Positions 24,360-32,166 of a stretch of 49,696 bases of DNA are shown here, one piece after another. Source of the stretch: an uncultured Clostridia bacterium (lineage in GTDB: Bacteria; Bacillota; Clostridia; Christensenellales; CAG-917); the NCBI GenBank assembly GCA_944332815.1, contig CALVKQ010000001.1, positions 1-49,696 of the forward strand, given 5' to 3'. Every line of letters starts with the position of its first letter. Positions within the stretch are counted from its first letter, which is position 1. The translations under genes and the position numbers were made by a program. The notes beneath the pieces are model-generated. The model was not told where the DNA came from. It ran no database searches and worked only from the letters and a program-made list of their open reading frames with translations.

Positions 24360-25097
24360 CTACTCTACCTCCTTGAACACACCGAGGGGATATTGCGCCG
24401 TCATTTCGTTCTTGACAAAGTCGAGCGCTTTGACGGGGGACATATGCCAGTTGGTGGGACAGGTGGAAAGCAGCTCCACAAAGGAAAATCCCTTGCCTTC
24501 CATCTGGTTTTTGAACGCTTGCAGGATGGCTTTTTTCGCCTTTTTGATGTTGGGGACGTCCGCCAGGGAGCAGCGCGCTATATAGCTTGGACCGTCCAGC
24601 GTGGCGAGCATCTCGCTCATGCGGATGGGGTTGCCGTTCACCTTGGCGTCGCGCCCGGAGGGGCAAGTGGTCGCCTTCTGACCGAGTAGCGTAGTGGGCG
24701 CCATCTGACCGCCCGTCATGCCGTAGATCGCGTTATTGATGAAGATGACGGTTATGTTCATCCCACGCGCGGCGGCGTGCACTATCTCCGCCATACCTAT
24801 GGAGGCGAGGTCACCGTCGCCCTGATAGGCGAACACTATATTGTCGGGGTTGGTGAGCTTTATGCCCGTCGCCACGGCAGGTGCTCTGCCGTGAGCGGCT
24901 TCCTGCATATCGCAGTTGAAATATTTGTAGGCGAACACCGCGCATCCGACGGGCGCGATGCCGACCACTCTGCCCTTGAGCCCGAGTTCCTCTATCGCTT
25001 CCGCGACCAGCCTGTGCGCTATACCGTGCGTGCAGCCGGGGCAATAGTGCAAGGGCGTGTCGGTGAGCATTTCCGTTTTCTTGAATACCACTGCCAT
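24360..25097 (-). CDS. 2-oxoacid:ferredoxin oxidoreductase, beta (TPP-binding) subunit
   Basis: 245 residues. CPGCTHGIAHRLVAEAIEEL opens the protein, and the thiamine diphosphate/Mg motif is GDGDLASIGMAEIVHAAARG followed by INNAIYGMTGGQMAPTT. It belongs to the branch with 2-oxoisovalerate and 2-oxoglutarate enzymes. Start taken at the ATG 25097, one base after the alpha stop and with a GGAGG upstream; the longer frame is an overlap artefact. Confidence 0.92.
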   Translation of the reverse strand: MAVVFKKTEMLTDTPLHYCPGCTHGIAHRLVAEAIEELGLKGRVVGIAPVGCAVFAYKYFNCDMQEAAHGRAPAVATGIKLTNPDNIVFAYQGDGDLASIGMAEIVHAAARGMNITVIFINNAIYGMTGGQMAPTTLLGQKATTCPSGRDAKVNGNPIRMSEMLATLDGPSYIARCSLADVPNIKKAKKAILQAFKNQMEGKGFSFVELLSTCPTNWHMSPVKALDFVKNEMTAQYPLGVFKEVE

Positions 25098-25098
25098 A

Positions 25099-26160
25099 TT
25101 ACGCCTCCTTCTCGACGAACTCCACGATATCCTCGGGAGCCATGACGTTGCCGCCCGTGCGGTTGAAGAACCTGACGGGTTTTCTGCCTTCCACGACAAG
25201 TTTCACGTCCTCGACATACTGCCCCATGGACAGTTCGACGGCGACGAACTCCTTGACGGAAGACTGCTCCGCAAGTTTGCCCAGCGCATCCTTCGGGAAA
25301 GGATAAAGGGTGATGGGGCGGAAAAGCCCTGCCTTGATGCCCTTCGCGCGCAGCAGATCCACCGCGCTCTTGGCTATCCTCGCCACCGTGCCGTACGCGG
25401 TGATGATCACCTCCGCGTCCTCGGTGAGATAGTCCTCGAACATGGTTTCGTTCGCGCACATATCGTCGTAAACCTTTTGCAGTTTATGGTTCATGTCTTC
25501 GAGCTCGTCGGGGACGATGTAGAGGGAATTGATTATCCTTCTCGTCGCGCCGAAGCCTTCGCCCGTGGTCGCCCAGGACTTCTTGGGGAAGGTCGCAGGG
25601 TCTTTCATTTCGGGAAGAGTGACCGCCTCCATGATCTGCCCCAGCATACCGTCGCCGAGGATCATGACGGGCAAGCGGTATTTCTCCGCCTTGTCAAACG
25701 CGTCGTACACCAGGTTGACGCACTCCTGCACGGAGCAGGGACCGTACACCAGCATCCTGTAATCGCCGTGACCGCCGCCCTTCACCGCCTGGAAGTAATC
25801 GCCCTGGGCAGGCTGTATGCCGCCCAGCCCGGGCCCCGAACGCACCATGTTGATGATGACGCAGGGAAGCTCCGCGCCGCAGATATAGGAGATGCCTTCC
25901 TGTTTAAGGCTGACGCCGGGGCTGGAAGAACTGGTCATCGCTCTGCCGCCTGCGCCTGCGGAACCGTACACCATGTTGATGGCAGCGATCTCGCTCTCCG
26001 CCTGGATGAAATGACCGCCGACCTGGGGCAGACGCCAGCTCATGTATTCGGGGATCTCGTTCTGCGGAGTGATGGGATAGCCGGCATAGAAACGGCAGCC
26101 GCCGCGGATGGCGGCTTCGGCTATTGCTTCGTTACCTTTCATCAATTTTCTTTCTGCCAT
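25099..26160 (-). CDS. vorB: 3-methyl-2-oxobutanoate:ferredoxin oxidoreductase, alpha subunit (VorB-type)
   Basis: 353 residues. KLMKGNEAIAEAAIRGGCRF, YAGYPITPQNEIPEYMSWRL, AINMVYGSAGAGGRAMTSSS and KGGGHGDYRML are highly characteristic of the VorB family of anaerobic Firmicutes. This enzyme oxidises branched-chain 2-oxoacids to acyl-CoA, or runs in reverse for amino acid synthesis. With the adjacent 8Fe ferredoxin subunit it makes a complete four-gene VOR/KOR set. Exact substrate (2-oxoisovalerate or 2-oxoglutarate) needs assay. Confidence 0.9.
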   Translation of the reverse strand: MAERKLMKGNEAIAEAAIRGGCRFYAGYPITPQNEIPEYMSWRLPQVGGHFIQAESEIAAINMVYGSAGAGGRAMTSSSSPGVSLKQEGISYICGAELPCVIINMVRSGPGLGGIQPAQGDYFQAVKGGGHGDYRMLVYGPCSVQECVNLVYDAFDKAEKYRLPVMILGDGMLGQIMEAVTLPEMKDPATFPKKSWATTGEGFGATRRIINSLYIVPDELEDMNHKLQKVYDDMCANETMFEDYLTEDAEVIITAYGTVARIAKSAVDLLRAKGIKAGLFRPITLYPFPKDALGKLAEQSSVKEFVAVELSMGQYVEDVKLVVEGRKPVRFFNRTGGNVMAPEDIVEFVEKEA

Positions 26161-26161
26161 A

Positions 26162-26368
26162 CTACTTCTCCACGGTTATAACGCAATCGGGACACATCGT
26201 CGCGCAGAAGGCGCAGGCGATGCACTGCTCGGGAGCTATCTCTTCGACTACGAAATAGCCCTGATTGTTGCTTTCGGTGGCGGACACACGCAATATCTTC
26301 TTGGGACACGCGGTGACGCACAGACCGCAGCCTTTGCAGGCTTCCTTGTTGATCGTAAGTTTCGCCAT
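26162..26368 (-). CDS. 2-oxoacid:ferredoxin oxidoreductase, delta (2[4Fe-4S] ferredoxin) subunit
   Basis: 68 residues with two cluster motifs, CKGCGLCVTACP and CIACAFCATMCP. Electron-transfer subunit of the oxidoreductase; first gene of the operon. ATG 26368 gives the standard length; upstream in-frame starts would add a non-conserved tail. Confidence 0.92.
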   Translation of the reverse strand: MAKLTINKEACKGCGLCVTACPKKILRVSATESNNQGYFVVEEIAPEQCIACAFCATMCPDCVITVEK

Positions 26369-26424
26369 AAAAACCTCTGATGCCGACGGGCGGAAACACC
26401 GCACGCCGGCCGGATATTATAATA

Positions 26425-26448
26425 TAGTGCACCGTTGCCGGTGCACTA
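26425..26448 (-). terminator. Hairpin between NYN gene and oxidoreductase operon
   Basis: TAGTGCACCG / CGGTGCACTA, perfect 10-bp stem with a 4-nt loop (GCAA on the minus strand), 31 bp after the NYN gene stop. The downstream stretch TATATTATAATATC is A/T-rich but not a T run. It could end the NYN transcript, and TATAAT may act as -10 for the oxidoreductase operon. Confidence 0.5.
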
Positions 26449-26478
26449 AATGTCGTTTTCGGTTCAACGCATCGGCGC

Positions 26479-27147
26479 TCATTCGCCGCTGTCGGCCATG
26501 ATCTTGCTCATCTGTTCGAGGATCATTGCCATCTGCAGGTCTTCGGAGCTTGCCGCAGGTTGAGCAGGCTGCGCAGGCTGAGGCGCGGGCTGCTGATAAA
26601 CGGGCTGCTGGTACACGGGCTGTTGAGGCGCCGGTTTGGGCTGTGCCACTCTCTTGGGTTTTTCGACCACTTCGCCGGGGACGACTTTCTTGTAGCCGGC
26701 AGGCAGAACGGTCTGGATGGTGGCGTTGAGGTCAAGCGTGATGACCTTGTTGCACAGTGCGCTGTTCTTGTCGGGCTCGATGACGCCGGCGATGACGTCC
26801 TTGCCGTGCCCTTTCAGATAAGCGATGAGCGGAGTGATGTCGCCCTTGCCGTAGATGAGGAAGAATCCGTCCACGTTGGGGTACTGGGCGAGCCTGGCAG
26901 CATCGATGACCTGGCGCAGGTCGAGCTTGCCCTTTCTCTTCTTGGGAAGAGTGGAGAGGGCGTCATAGCTGTTCTCCTGGATGAACTCACCGTAATCCTT
27001 GGTGCGCTTCGCCGAATAGCCGTAGAACTTGCAGACAGCGACTTCACCGAACGTCGCCAGCTCTTCAAGCGCGGCATTGAACGTGGCAAAGGGAACTCTT
27101 ATGCTCTCGATGTCGGCGAGAACCACATACTTTTTCGTTGTTGCCAT
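26479..27147 (-). CDS. NYN-domain (PIN-like) protein with Pro/Gln-rich tail
   Basis: 222 residues from ATG 27147 (AAGGAGAAG upstream). Residues about 6-150 follow the NYN/LabA ribonuclease-like fold: YVVLADIESIRVPFATFNAA for the first strand and acidic residue, a middle FYGYSAK strand, and GFFLIYGKGDITPLIAYLKG with HGKDVIAGVIEP, where the usual SGDSDF is changed to GKGDIT. The remainder has VYQQPVYQQP repeats and a C-terminal amphipathic helix (MAMILEQMSKIMADSG). One acidic site is retained and one altered, so nuclease activity is uncertain. Possibly a scaffold or RNA-binding protein. Confidence 0.65.
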   Translation of the reverse strand: MATTKKYVVLADIESIRVPFATFNAALEELATFGEVAVCKFYGYSAKRTKDYGEFIQENSYDALSTLPKKRKGKLDLRQVIDAARLAQYPNVDGFFLIYGKGDITPLIAYLKGHGKDVIAGVIEPDKNSALCNKVITLDLNATIQTVLPAGYKKVVPGEVVEKPKRVAQPKPAPQQPVYQQPVYQQPAPQPAQPAQPAASSEDLQMAMILEQMSKIMADSGE

Positions 27148-27194
27148 AATCTTCTCCTTTCTTGCGTGACCGCAATTATCATAATGTTCTATCA

Positions 27195-27220
27195 TTTATA
27201 CTATATAATAACAGTATAAA
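27195..27220. promoter_or_regulatory. A/T-rich inverted repeat upstream of the NYN gene
   Basis: TTTATACT / AGTATAAA, 8-bp arms around a 10-bp centre, about 48 bp before the ATG. It could be an operator or promoter core. No clear -35/-10 pair could be chosen. Confidence 0.4.
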
Positions 27221-27225
27221 TTTGT

Positions 27226-28041
27226 CTAGGCTTTGGCGGAATTTTTTTCTTCCCTTTTATAGTAGAAGAGCCACTGCTGCACGAACCCCGACAGCTCGCC
27301 GTACTTGCCGACAAGGGTCCCGGACAGCTTTTCCGCCGGCATATCGCCGTAATACGGGGCGAAGACCTTGCGTATCCAGGTGTCCACGGGAAAGACGTCG
27401 AAGCGGTTGAAACCGAACAGCAACACGCAATCCGCGACCTTCCGTCCCACGCCGTGCAACGCGGTGAGGCGTGCACGCAGTTCCTCCGTAGGGAGCTTCT
27501 GCCACTCCGCAAAGTCCTCTTTTAGGAGCGCCTCCGCCGTCCTTTTCAGGTACGGCGCGCGGTAACCTGCCCCCACGGAAGCGAAGAACTTCTCGTCCGC
27601 ATCCGCCAGCGCCTCGACCTCCGGGAAGGCATGATAACCGCCCATATCCCTGCCGAGCGCGGCACATATACGCTCGATGATGCCCTTGATCCTCGGGATG
27701 TGATTGTTCTGCGAAATGAGGAATGAAAAGACGGTTTCCTCGGGCAGCTGCCGAAGGATATGTATCCCTTTCCCGAACTCGACTGCCGCCGAAACAAGCC
27801 CTTTATCCTGCACTTTCAACTGTATTATATCATAATTTGTGTCAAAATCAAGATATTTTTTGAAAAATGCCTCGTCGTCGCACTCGAAGAGATAATATTC
27901 CCCTTTGTCGCGTGCTTCCGCGCGGTGTTCGCCGGCAAAAATCACCGTGGCGTCGCCTTCGGCGCGAAAGCGGAACACCTGACCGCACTCCAAAGTCTGC
28001 GAAAGGGAGAAAGTGGGCGTCTTTTGCACTTCGAATTTCAT
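27226..28041 (-). CDS. OGG-like 8-oxoguanine/alkylbase DNA glycosylase
   Basis: 271 residues. N-terminal OGG_N-type beta domain (FSLSQTLECGQVFRFRAEGD), then a helical domain with the helix-hairpin-helix LTALHGVGRKVADCVLLFGF, whose Lys201 is the expected Schiff-base residue, and Asp220 in FPVDTWIRKVF. Both catalytic residues of the OGG1 family are present. It excises oxidised guanine and cuts the abasic site. Terminator of the L27 operon lies between it and rpmA. Confidence 0.88.
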   Translation of the reverse strand: MKFEVQKTPTFSLSQTLECGQVFRFRAEGDATVIFAGEHRAEARDKGEYYLFECDDEAFFKKYLDFDTNYDIIQLKVQDKGLVSAAVEFGKGIHILRQLPEETVFSFLISQNNHIPRIKGIIERICAALGRDMGGYHAFPEVEALADADEKFFASVGAGYRAPYLKRTAEALLKEDFAEWQKLPTEELRARLTALHGVGRKVADCVLLFGFNRFDVFPVDTWIRKVFAPYYGDMPAEKLSGTLVGKYGELSGFVQQWLFYYKREEKNSAKA

Positions 28042-28076
28042 CCTACACTGCCCTCGCAGTCCATTGACCCCATCCC

Positions 28077-28109
28077 GAAAAAACGGGACCGAGGTCGAAC
28101 TCGGTCCCG
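28077..28109 (-). terminator. Terminator of the rplU-prp-rpmA operon
   Basis: CGGGACCGAG / CTCGGTCCCG, 10-bp stem; minus-strand T run follows (plus strand AAAAAA before it). Confidence 0.88.
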
Positions 28110-28115
28110 AACGGT

Positions 28116-28391
28116 TTAGTCCGCATAGACGGAAACTTGTTTTCTGTCCTTGCCCACGCGCTCGAATTTCACGGTGCCGTCGACGAGAGCGAACAGGGTG
28201 TCGTCCTTGCCTCTGCCGACGTTGTTGCCGGGATGATACTTGGTGCCGCGCTGACGCACGAGGATGTTGCCTGCGAGCACGAACTGTCCGTCCGCGCGCT
28301 TGGGGCCGAGCCTCTTTGCCGCACTTTCGCGTCCGTTGTGGGACGAACCGGTACCTTTCTTATGAGCGAACAATTGGATCTTTATAAACAT
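28116..28391 (-). CDS. rpmA: 50S ribosomal protein L27
   Basis: 91 residues. [20 protein letters not shown]: the Firmicutes N-terminal extension ending in LF-A is cleaved by Prp before the conserved AHKKG that reaches the peptidyl-transferase centre. [20 protein letters not shown] is the L27 core. The cleavage protease gene is directly upstream in the same operon. Confidence 0.97.
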   Translation of the reverse strand: MFIKIQLFAHKKGTGSSHNGRESAAKRLGPKRADGQFVLAGNILVRQRGTKYHPGNNVGRGKDDTLFALVDGTVKFERVGKDRKQVSVYAD

Positions 28392-28392
28392 T

Positions 28393-28722
28393 TCACTCTA
28401 CCTCCAAATTGATGAAGTCCGAAAACCCTTCATAGAGATCGGACACGCCGAGATAAGCCGTTCTCAAAATCAGGTCCGCGTCATGGCGTTGCATATCGGA
28501 GAGTTTTTCGGGGAGCGTGGCGGAGAGGAAGCCCTCCTTTTCGTCCACCTTATACTCCACGTCTATCCCCACAAGCTGCATGAGCCCCAGCACAGCCGTC
28601 TGAACGACGGAACTGACAGCCGCACAGACGATATCCTCGCCCTCTTCGGCATAGCCGGTGTGCCCCTTGCAGGTGACGCCCGATAGTTTGTCGCCGCGCC
28701 TTAAAAACCTGACCGTGGTCAT
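28393..28722 (-). CDS. prp: Ribosomal-processing cysteine protease Prp
   Basis: 109 residues. Catalytic His in [11 protein letters not shown] and Cys in [12 protein letters not shown] match the Prp family, which trims the N-terminus of L27. Located between rplU and rpmA with gaps of three and one base, the standard Firmicutes order. Confidence 0.94.
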   Translation of the reverse strand: MTTVRFLRRGDKLSGVTCKGHTGYAEEGEDIVCAAVSSVVQTAVLGLMQLVGIDVEYKVDEKEGFLSATLPEKLSDMQRHDADLILRTAYLGVSDLYEGFSDFINLEVE

Positions 28723-28725
28723 ATC

Positions 28726-29034
28726 TTAGCCTTTGATGCCGGTGATCTTCAGCTCGGTGTAGGGCTGACGATGACCTTGACGCTTTCTGATCTGTTTTTT
28801 GGGCTTGTAATGGAAGACATCCACTTTGGGGAACTTACCCTGCGCATTGACGACGGCTTCGACCTTGACTTTTGCCGCATCCGCGCCTGCCTTCACGCTG
28901 CCCTCGTCATCGACGAACATCAGCACATCGAGTTCGACTTTTGCTCCGACTTCCGCGTCGATCTTCTCGACCTTGACGAGCATATCCTTCTCGACCTTGT
29001 ACTGCTTTCCGCCGCAACCAACGATCGCGTACAT
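28726..29034 (-). CDS. rplU: 50S ribosomal protein L21
   Basis: 102 residues: MYAIVGCGGKQYKVEKDMLV and the C-terminal KPKKQIRKRQGHRQPYTELK segment, with KRQGHRQ contacting 23S rRNA. GAGGAGG lies before the ATG. First gene of the operon. Confidence 0.97.
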   Translation of the reverse strand: MYAIVGCGGKQYKVEKDMLVKVEKIDAEVGAKVELDVLMFVDDEGSVKAGADAAKVKVEAVVNAQGKFPKVDVFHYKPKKQIRKRQGHRQPYTELKITGIKG

Positions 29035-29118
29035 ATTCTACCTCCTCTAACCAGTCTCGCCGTAATGGTGGTGGGGACGCCCACACTTAAACGACCACTT
29101 TCGAGCGGCTCGACAACC

Positions 29119-29147
29119 ACTTTACCAAAAAAACGGCGCGGTGTCAA
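29119..29147 (-). promoter_or_regulatory. Sigma-A promoter of rplU-prp-rpmA
   Basis: TTGACA (29142-29147), 17 nt, TAAAGT (29119-29124) on the minus strand. The leader of about 75 nt contains a GTGGGCGTCCCCAC hairpin and may correspond to the autoregulatory L21 leader known in Firmicutes; I cannot confirm this by eye. Confidence 0.82.
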
Positions 29148-29330
29148 ACGAATTTGCCGATATTATATATAATATACCGCGCGCAAGGCTTACCCCGGCC
29201 GAAAATCAAGGATTTTCGCAGGGGGACGCATGGTAGCTGCCGGCGAACGAAAAGCGGCGATCTCCGCGGAAATGACGTCGTGCCGAACGGGCGCCCCGAA
29301 GGACGCCCGTTTGCCGAATACTTTTGAATT

Positions 29331-29611
29331 ATGCCAGACAGGAATAATACAAACCAGCCTCGGAGCAATTCTTTTCGGCGCTTTTGCACAGTCGGAACTT
29401 GCCAATATGTATACTATTGCCTGCGTTCCGCCAGCGCAACATCATCCGAAAATCTCTTGCTCTGAGGTGCGAGCAGTTCCGCGCCAGCCGATTTTTGGCT
29501 GAGCAAGGAAGTCGGCGCAGCTAATACCAGCCCGTATTAGCAAGGCGACTGATGCGGTTCAGGCGGAAATCGGCGGCGCAGAACCTGGTTCGTATTATTC
29601 CTGTCTGGCAT
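29331..29611. mobile_element. 281-bp MITE-like element, copy 1
   Basis: Ends with perfect 20-bp terminal inverted repeats, ATGCCAGACAGGAATAATAC and its complement, extended by a further AACCAG on each side with one mismatch. Inside: CAGCC-GATTTTT-GGCTG and CTAATAC-CAGCCC-GTATTAG hairpins. Same length as copy 2 at 44319-44599. It does not encode a transposase; target duplications are not evident. A single hairpin-repeat unit lies nearby at 29193-29228. The 90-residue ORF read through it is the element itself. Confidence 0.85.
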
Positions 29612-29645
29612 GCCATGTTTTCCTGCATCTAACCGCGCGGATAGG

Positions 29646-30644
29646 CTATCGCTCTTCTCGGAAATAACTTAACCCGAGCGCCGCAGGCGGCTGATTTTCC
29701 TTCTTCTTGCGGAAGTTGAACAACACTATCATGATAGTTGTGACCGCATACGGCAGCATCTGCAAGAGATACGGCGCGTATGTCGGGAGCACTATGCCCG
29801 TCACAGTCGGGAAGTAGTTGGAGAACCAGAACAGGAACGCGAAGAGATAGGAACCCCATATCGCGTTGAGCGGTTTCCAGGTGGAAAAAATGACTAGTGC
29901 AACGGCAAGCCAACCTAACGCCTCTATGCTATTTGTGGTCGTCCAACCTCCGTGACCGTACATGATCACGTAAACCATGCCGCCCAAACCGCATATGCCG
30001 CCGCCTATCGTTGACGCCACTATCTTATAGCGATTGACATTTATTCCTGCCGCGTCCGCCGTGGCGGGACTTTCGCCGACTGCGCGCAAGTTCAAGCCGA
30101 CGCGTGTACGCCTCATGATGATAAACATGACTATCGCCAAGATTATCGCCGCATACACCATGAACCCGTAGGACAGGAACATCTCGCCAAAAACGCCTGC
30201 TTCGATGTATGCATTGATGTTCATGTTGAATAGAGCCGCCGTTTCGCGAGCGGTCGCAAACGACAAAAATCCTGCATCGGCAAGCACGTAAATACCGCCG
30301 AAAGTGCCTATCCCGACGCCCAGGAAAGTGAGCGCAAGCCCCGTCACATTCTGATTGGCTTTGAGGACGACTGTCATCAAGCTGTACAGCAAACCGCCCA
30401 ATGCGCCGCCGCCGAAACCGCACAAAAGAGGTATCAGGACCAGCAAAAACTCATTCGTGCTTGCCGCCGTCTTCTCATACATAAATCCGCCGGCAAAACC
30501 GGCAAACGCTCCGAGATAAACCATTCCGGGCACGCCGAGGTTGAGCTGACCGCTCTTTTGCGTGAGCGTTTCGCCCAGCGCTCCGTACATGATGACGGTG
30601 CCGTAGACTATGGAACTGGTAAACCATGCCACAAAACTAGTCAT
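29646..30644 (-). CDS. BMP-family ABC importer, membrane permease 2
   Basis: 332 residues, about 8-10 helices; branched-chain/BMP permease family (LTQKSGQLNLGVPGMVYLGA, then VGESPATADAAGINVNRYKI, which is the cytoplasmic EAA-like coupling loop). ATG 30644 has GGAGG in front and overlaps the previous gene by 8 bp. Partner of permease 1; both would be driven by the two-domain ATPase and fed by the BMP lipoprotein. Confidence 0.9.
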   Translation of the reverse strand: MTSFVAWFTSSIVYGTVIMYGALGETLTQKSGQLNLGVPGMVYLGAFAGFAGGFMYEKTAASTNEFLLVLIPLLCGFGGGALGGLLYSLMTVVLKANQNVTGLALTFLGVGIGTFGGIYVLADAGFLSFATARETAALFNMNINAYIEAGVFGEMFLSYGFMVYAAIILAIVMFIIMRRTRVGLNLRAVGESPATADAAGINVNRYKIVASTIGGGICGLGGMVYVIMYGHGGWTTTNSIEALGWLAVALVIFSTWKPLNAIWGSYLFAFLFWFSNYFPTVTGIVLPTYAPYLLQMLPYAVTTIMIVLFNFRKKKENQPPAALGLSYFREER

Positions 30645-32166
30645 TGCGCACCTCCTCCTTTTCACCCTCGCAGACCGCGCTTTCGGGCGCGTCCGCGGAC
30701 GCATCTTCCGCCGCCGTCGGCGAGGAAGGCGCGTGCTCCTCTTTTTCGTAAACTACGGTCTTATATTTGTCGCCGCGGAGCACGATGCGGAAAGCGCATT
30801 GCTCCACCGCCTCCACAGTTTTGTCCAACGCGCCTCTGCAAAGTTTGCCTGCCATGCCCTTCACCTTGTTCTCCGCCGTGGTGAAGAACTTTTCCACCGT
30901 CGCGCTCGCCTTGTGCAACGCCGCCGCGCACCATGCGCAGCCCTGCACCAGCCAAGGGGCTTTCTGTTCCAGCTTGGCGCGGAACTTGTGATACGCTTCG
31001 CTGACCTTCTCACCGGGGACTATCTTATAGTTCACGAAGAATTCGCATCCGATGAGGAAGAACAGAAGTATACCGATCAATATATACGAGGTATAGTCGT
31101 TAAGTTGCGTCGTAGTATTTCTTATACCCACGGCGCCTCTTTCAAAGAAAGCTATCCCCATCGAAACAAGCACCATCACCACGGGGTTGAACTTTGCCGT
31201 CCACGCCACTATTATCGCAGTAAAACCGTAGCTTCCGCCAAGCGTTTCCGCAAGCGTGTGCTCCACACCGCTGACATACAGCATGCCGACGACGCCGCAT
31301 ATAGCGCCGCTGATAAAGACCGTGCGCATAATGATCTTTGCCGTGTTCATGCCTGCGTACTTCGCCGTATTGGGGGAATCACCCACCACGGTGATCTCAA
31401 AGCCGTGTTTTGTACGGTTGAGATATATTGTCATGAAGACAACAACTATAGCGGCGATCAGGATTATCGCCCCGTAAGGATTCCCGAACAGCGGAGCCAG
31501 CCAACCGGCTTCACTGTTTGGATTTATAAGACCGATGGATGTATTGCCGCCCTGCCATATCCTCACCGTGCATGCCACGAGCTGGATGGCTATATAGTTC
31601 ATCATCAGCGTAAACAGTGTTTCGTTCGTGCCGAGTTTCGCTTTGCAGAAAGCAGGTATGAACGCCCACAGGCCGCCGGCAAGAAACCCGAACAACAGCA
31701 TCACGAACACACTGCCGGAATAACTCATATCCTCGGCAAAATACCACATCACAACAGATGCGAGCAATGCTCCCATCAACACCTGTCCCTGCGCGCCGAT
31801 ATTCCAAAACTTCATCTTGAACGCAGGCGCGAGAGCGACGGATATGATAAGCAGCATCACCGTGGAATTCAGCCACATATTTACCGAGAACTCAGTGTCA
31901 AAAGCACCTTTGAAAAGCAATTCCCATATCGTGTTGAAGTCGTAACCGGTCACCCCGTTCAAAAACAGCAAAATGACAAGTAGCGCAAAACCTATTGCGC
32001 ACAATCTTATAAACAGACCGTGACAAATGCTCGAAGTGCCGCGTTTGATGACCCTGAAAAGGGGTTGCCTCTTCTGCTTTTTCGCGCCGACGTTCACATC
32101 GGCGGCAACAGCCGCCGCCCCTGCCGACACGGGCGCTTCCTGCGGAGTTTTTGAAAACTTTCTCAT
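30637..32166 (-). CDS. BMP-family ABC importer, membrane permease 1 with long C-terminal extension
   Basis: 509 residues from ATG 32166, whose ATGA overlaps the ATPase stop. After an alanine-rich cytoplasmic N-terminus (1-40), the helices run from 45 to about 360 with the coupling loop VVGDSPNTAKYAGMNTAKII. After the last helix a hydrophilic tail of about 130 residues follows (KFRAKLEQKAPWLVQG, FFTTAENKVKGMAGKLCRGA, acidic end). Typical family members end near 360, so the tail is unusual. A much longer upstream frame exists but is a shadow of the ATPase gene. Confidence 0.88.
   Translation of the reverse strand: MRKFSKTPQEAPVSAGAAAVAADVNVGAKKQKRQPLFRVIKRGTSSICHGLFIRLCAIGFALLVILLFLNGVTGYDFNTIWELLFKGAFDTEFSVNMWLNSTVMLLIISVALAPAFKMKFWNIGAQGQVLMGALLASVVMWYFAEDMSYSGSVFVMLLFGFLAGGLWAFIPAFCKAKLGTNETLFTLMMNYIAIQLVACTVRIWQGGNTSIGLINPNSEAGWLAPLFGNPYGAIILIAAIVVVFMTIYLNRTKHGFEITVVGDSPNTAKYAGMNTAKIIMRTVFISGAICGVVGMLYVSGVEHTLAETLGGSYGFTAIIVAWTAKFNPVVMVLVSMGIAFFERGAVGIRNTTTQLNDYTSYILIGILLFFLIGCEFFVNYKIVPGEKVSEAYHKFRAKLEQKAPWLVQGCAWCAAALHKASATVEKFFTTAENKVKGMAGKLCRGALDKTVEAVEQCAFRIVLRGDKYKTVVYEKEEHAPSSPTAAEDASADAPESAVCEGEKEEVRND

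Noticed and set aside
29230..29502. Two related ORFs of about 80-90 residues near 29230 and 44254
   Set aside because: They are translations of the two 281-bp elements, share only the part inside the repeat and have no ribosome-binding site.
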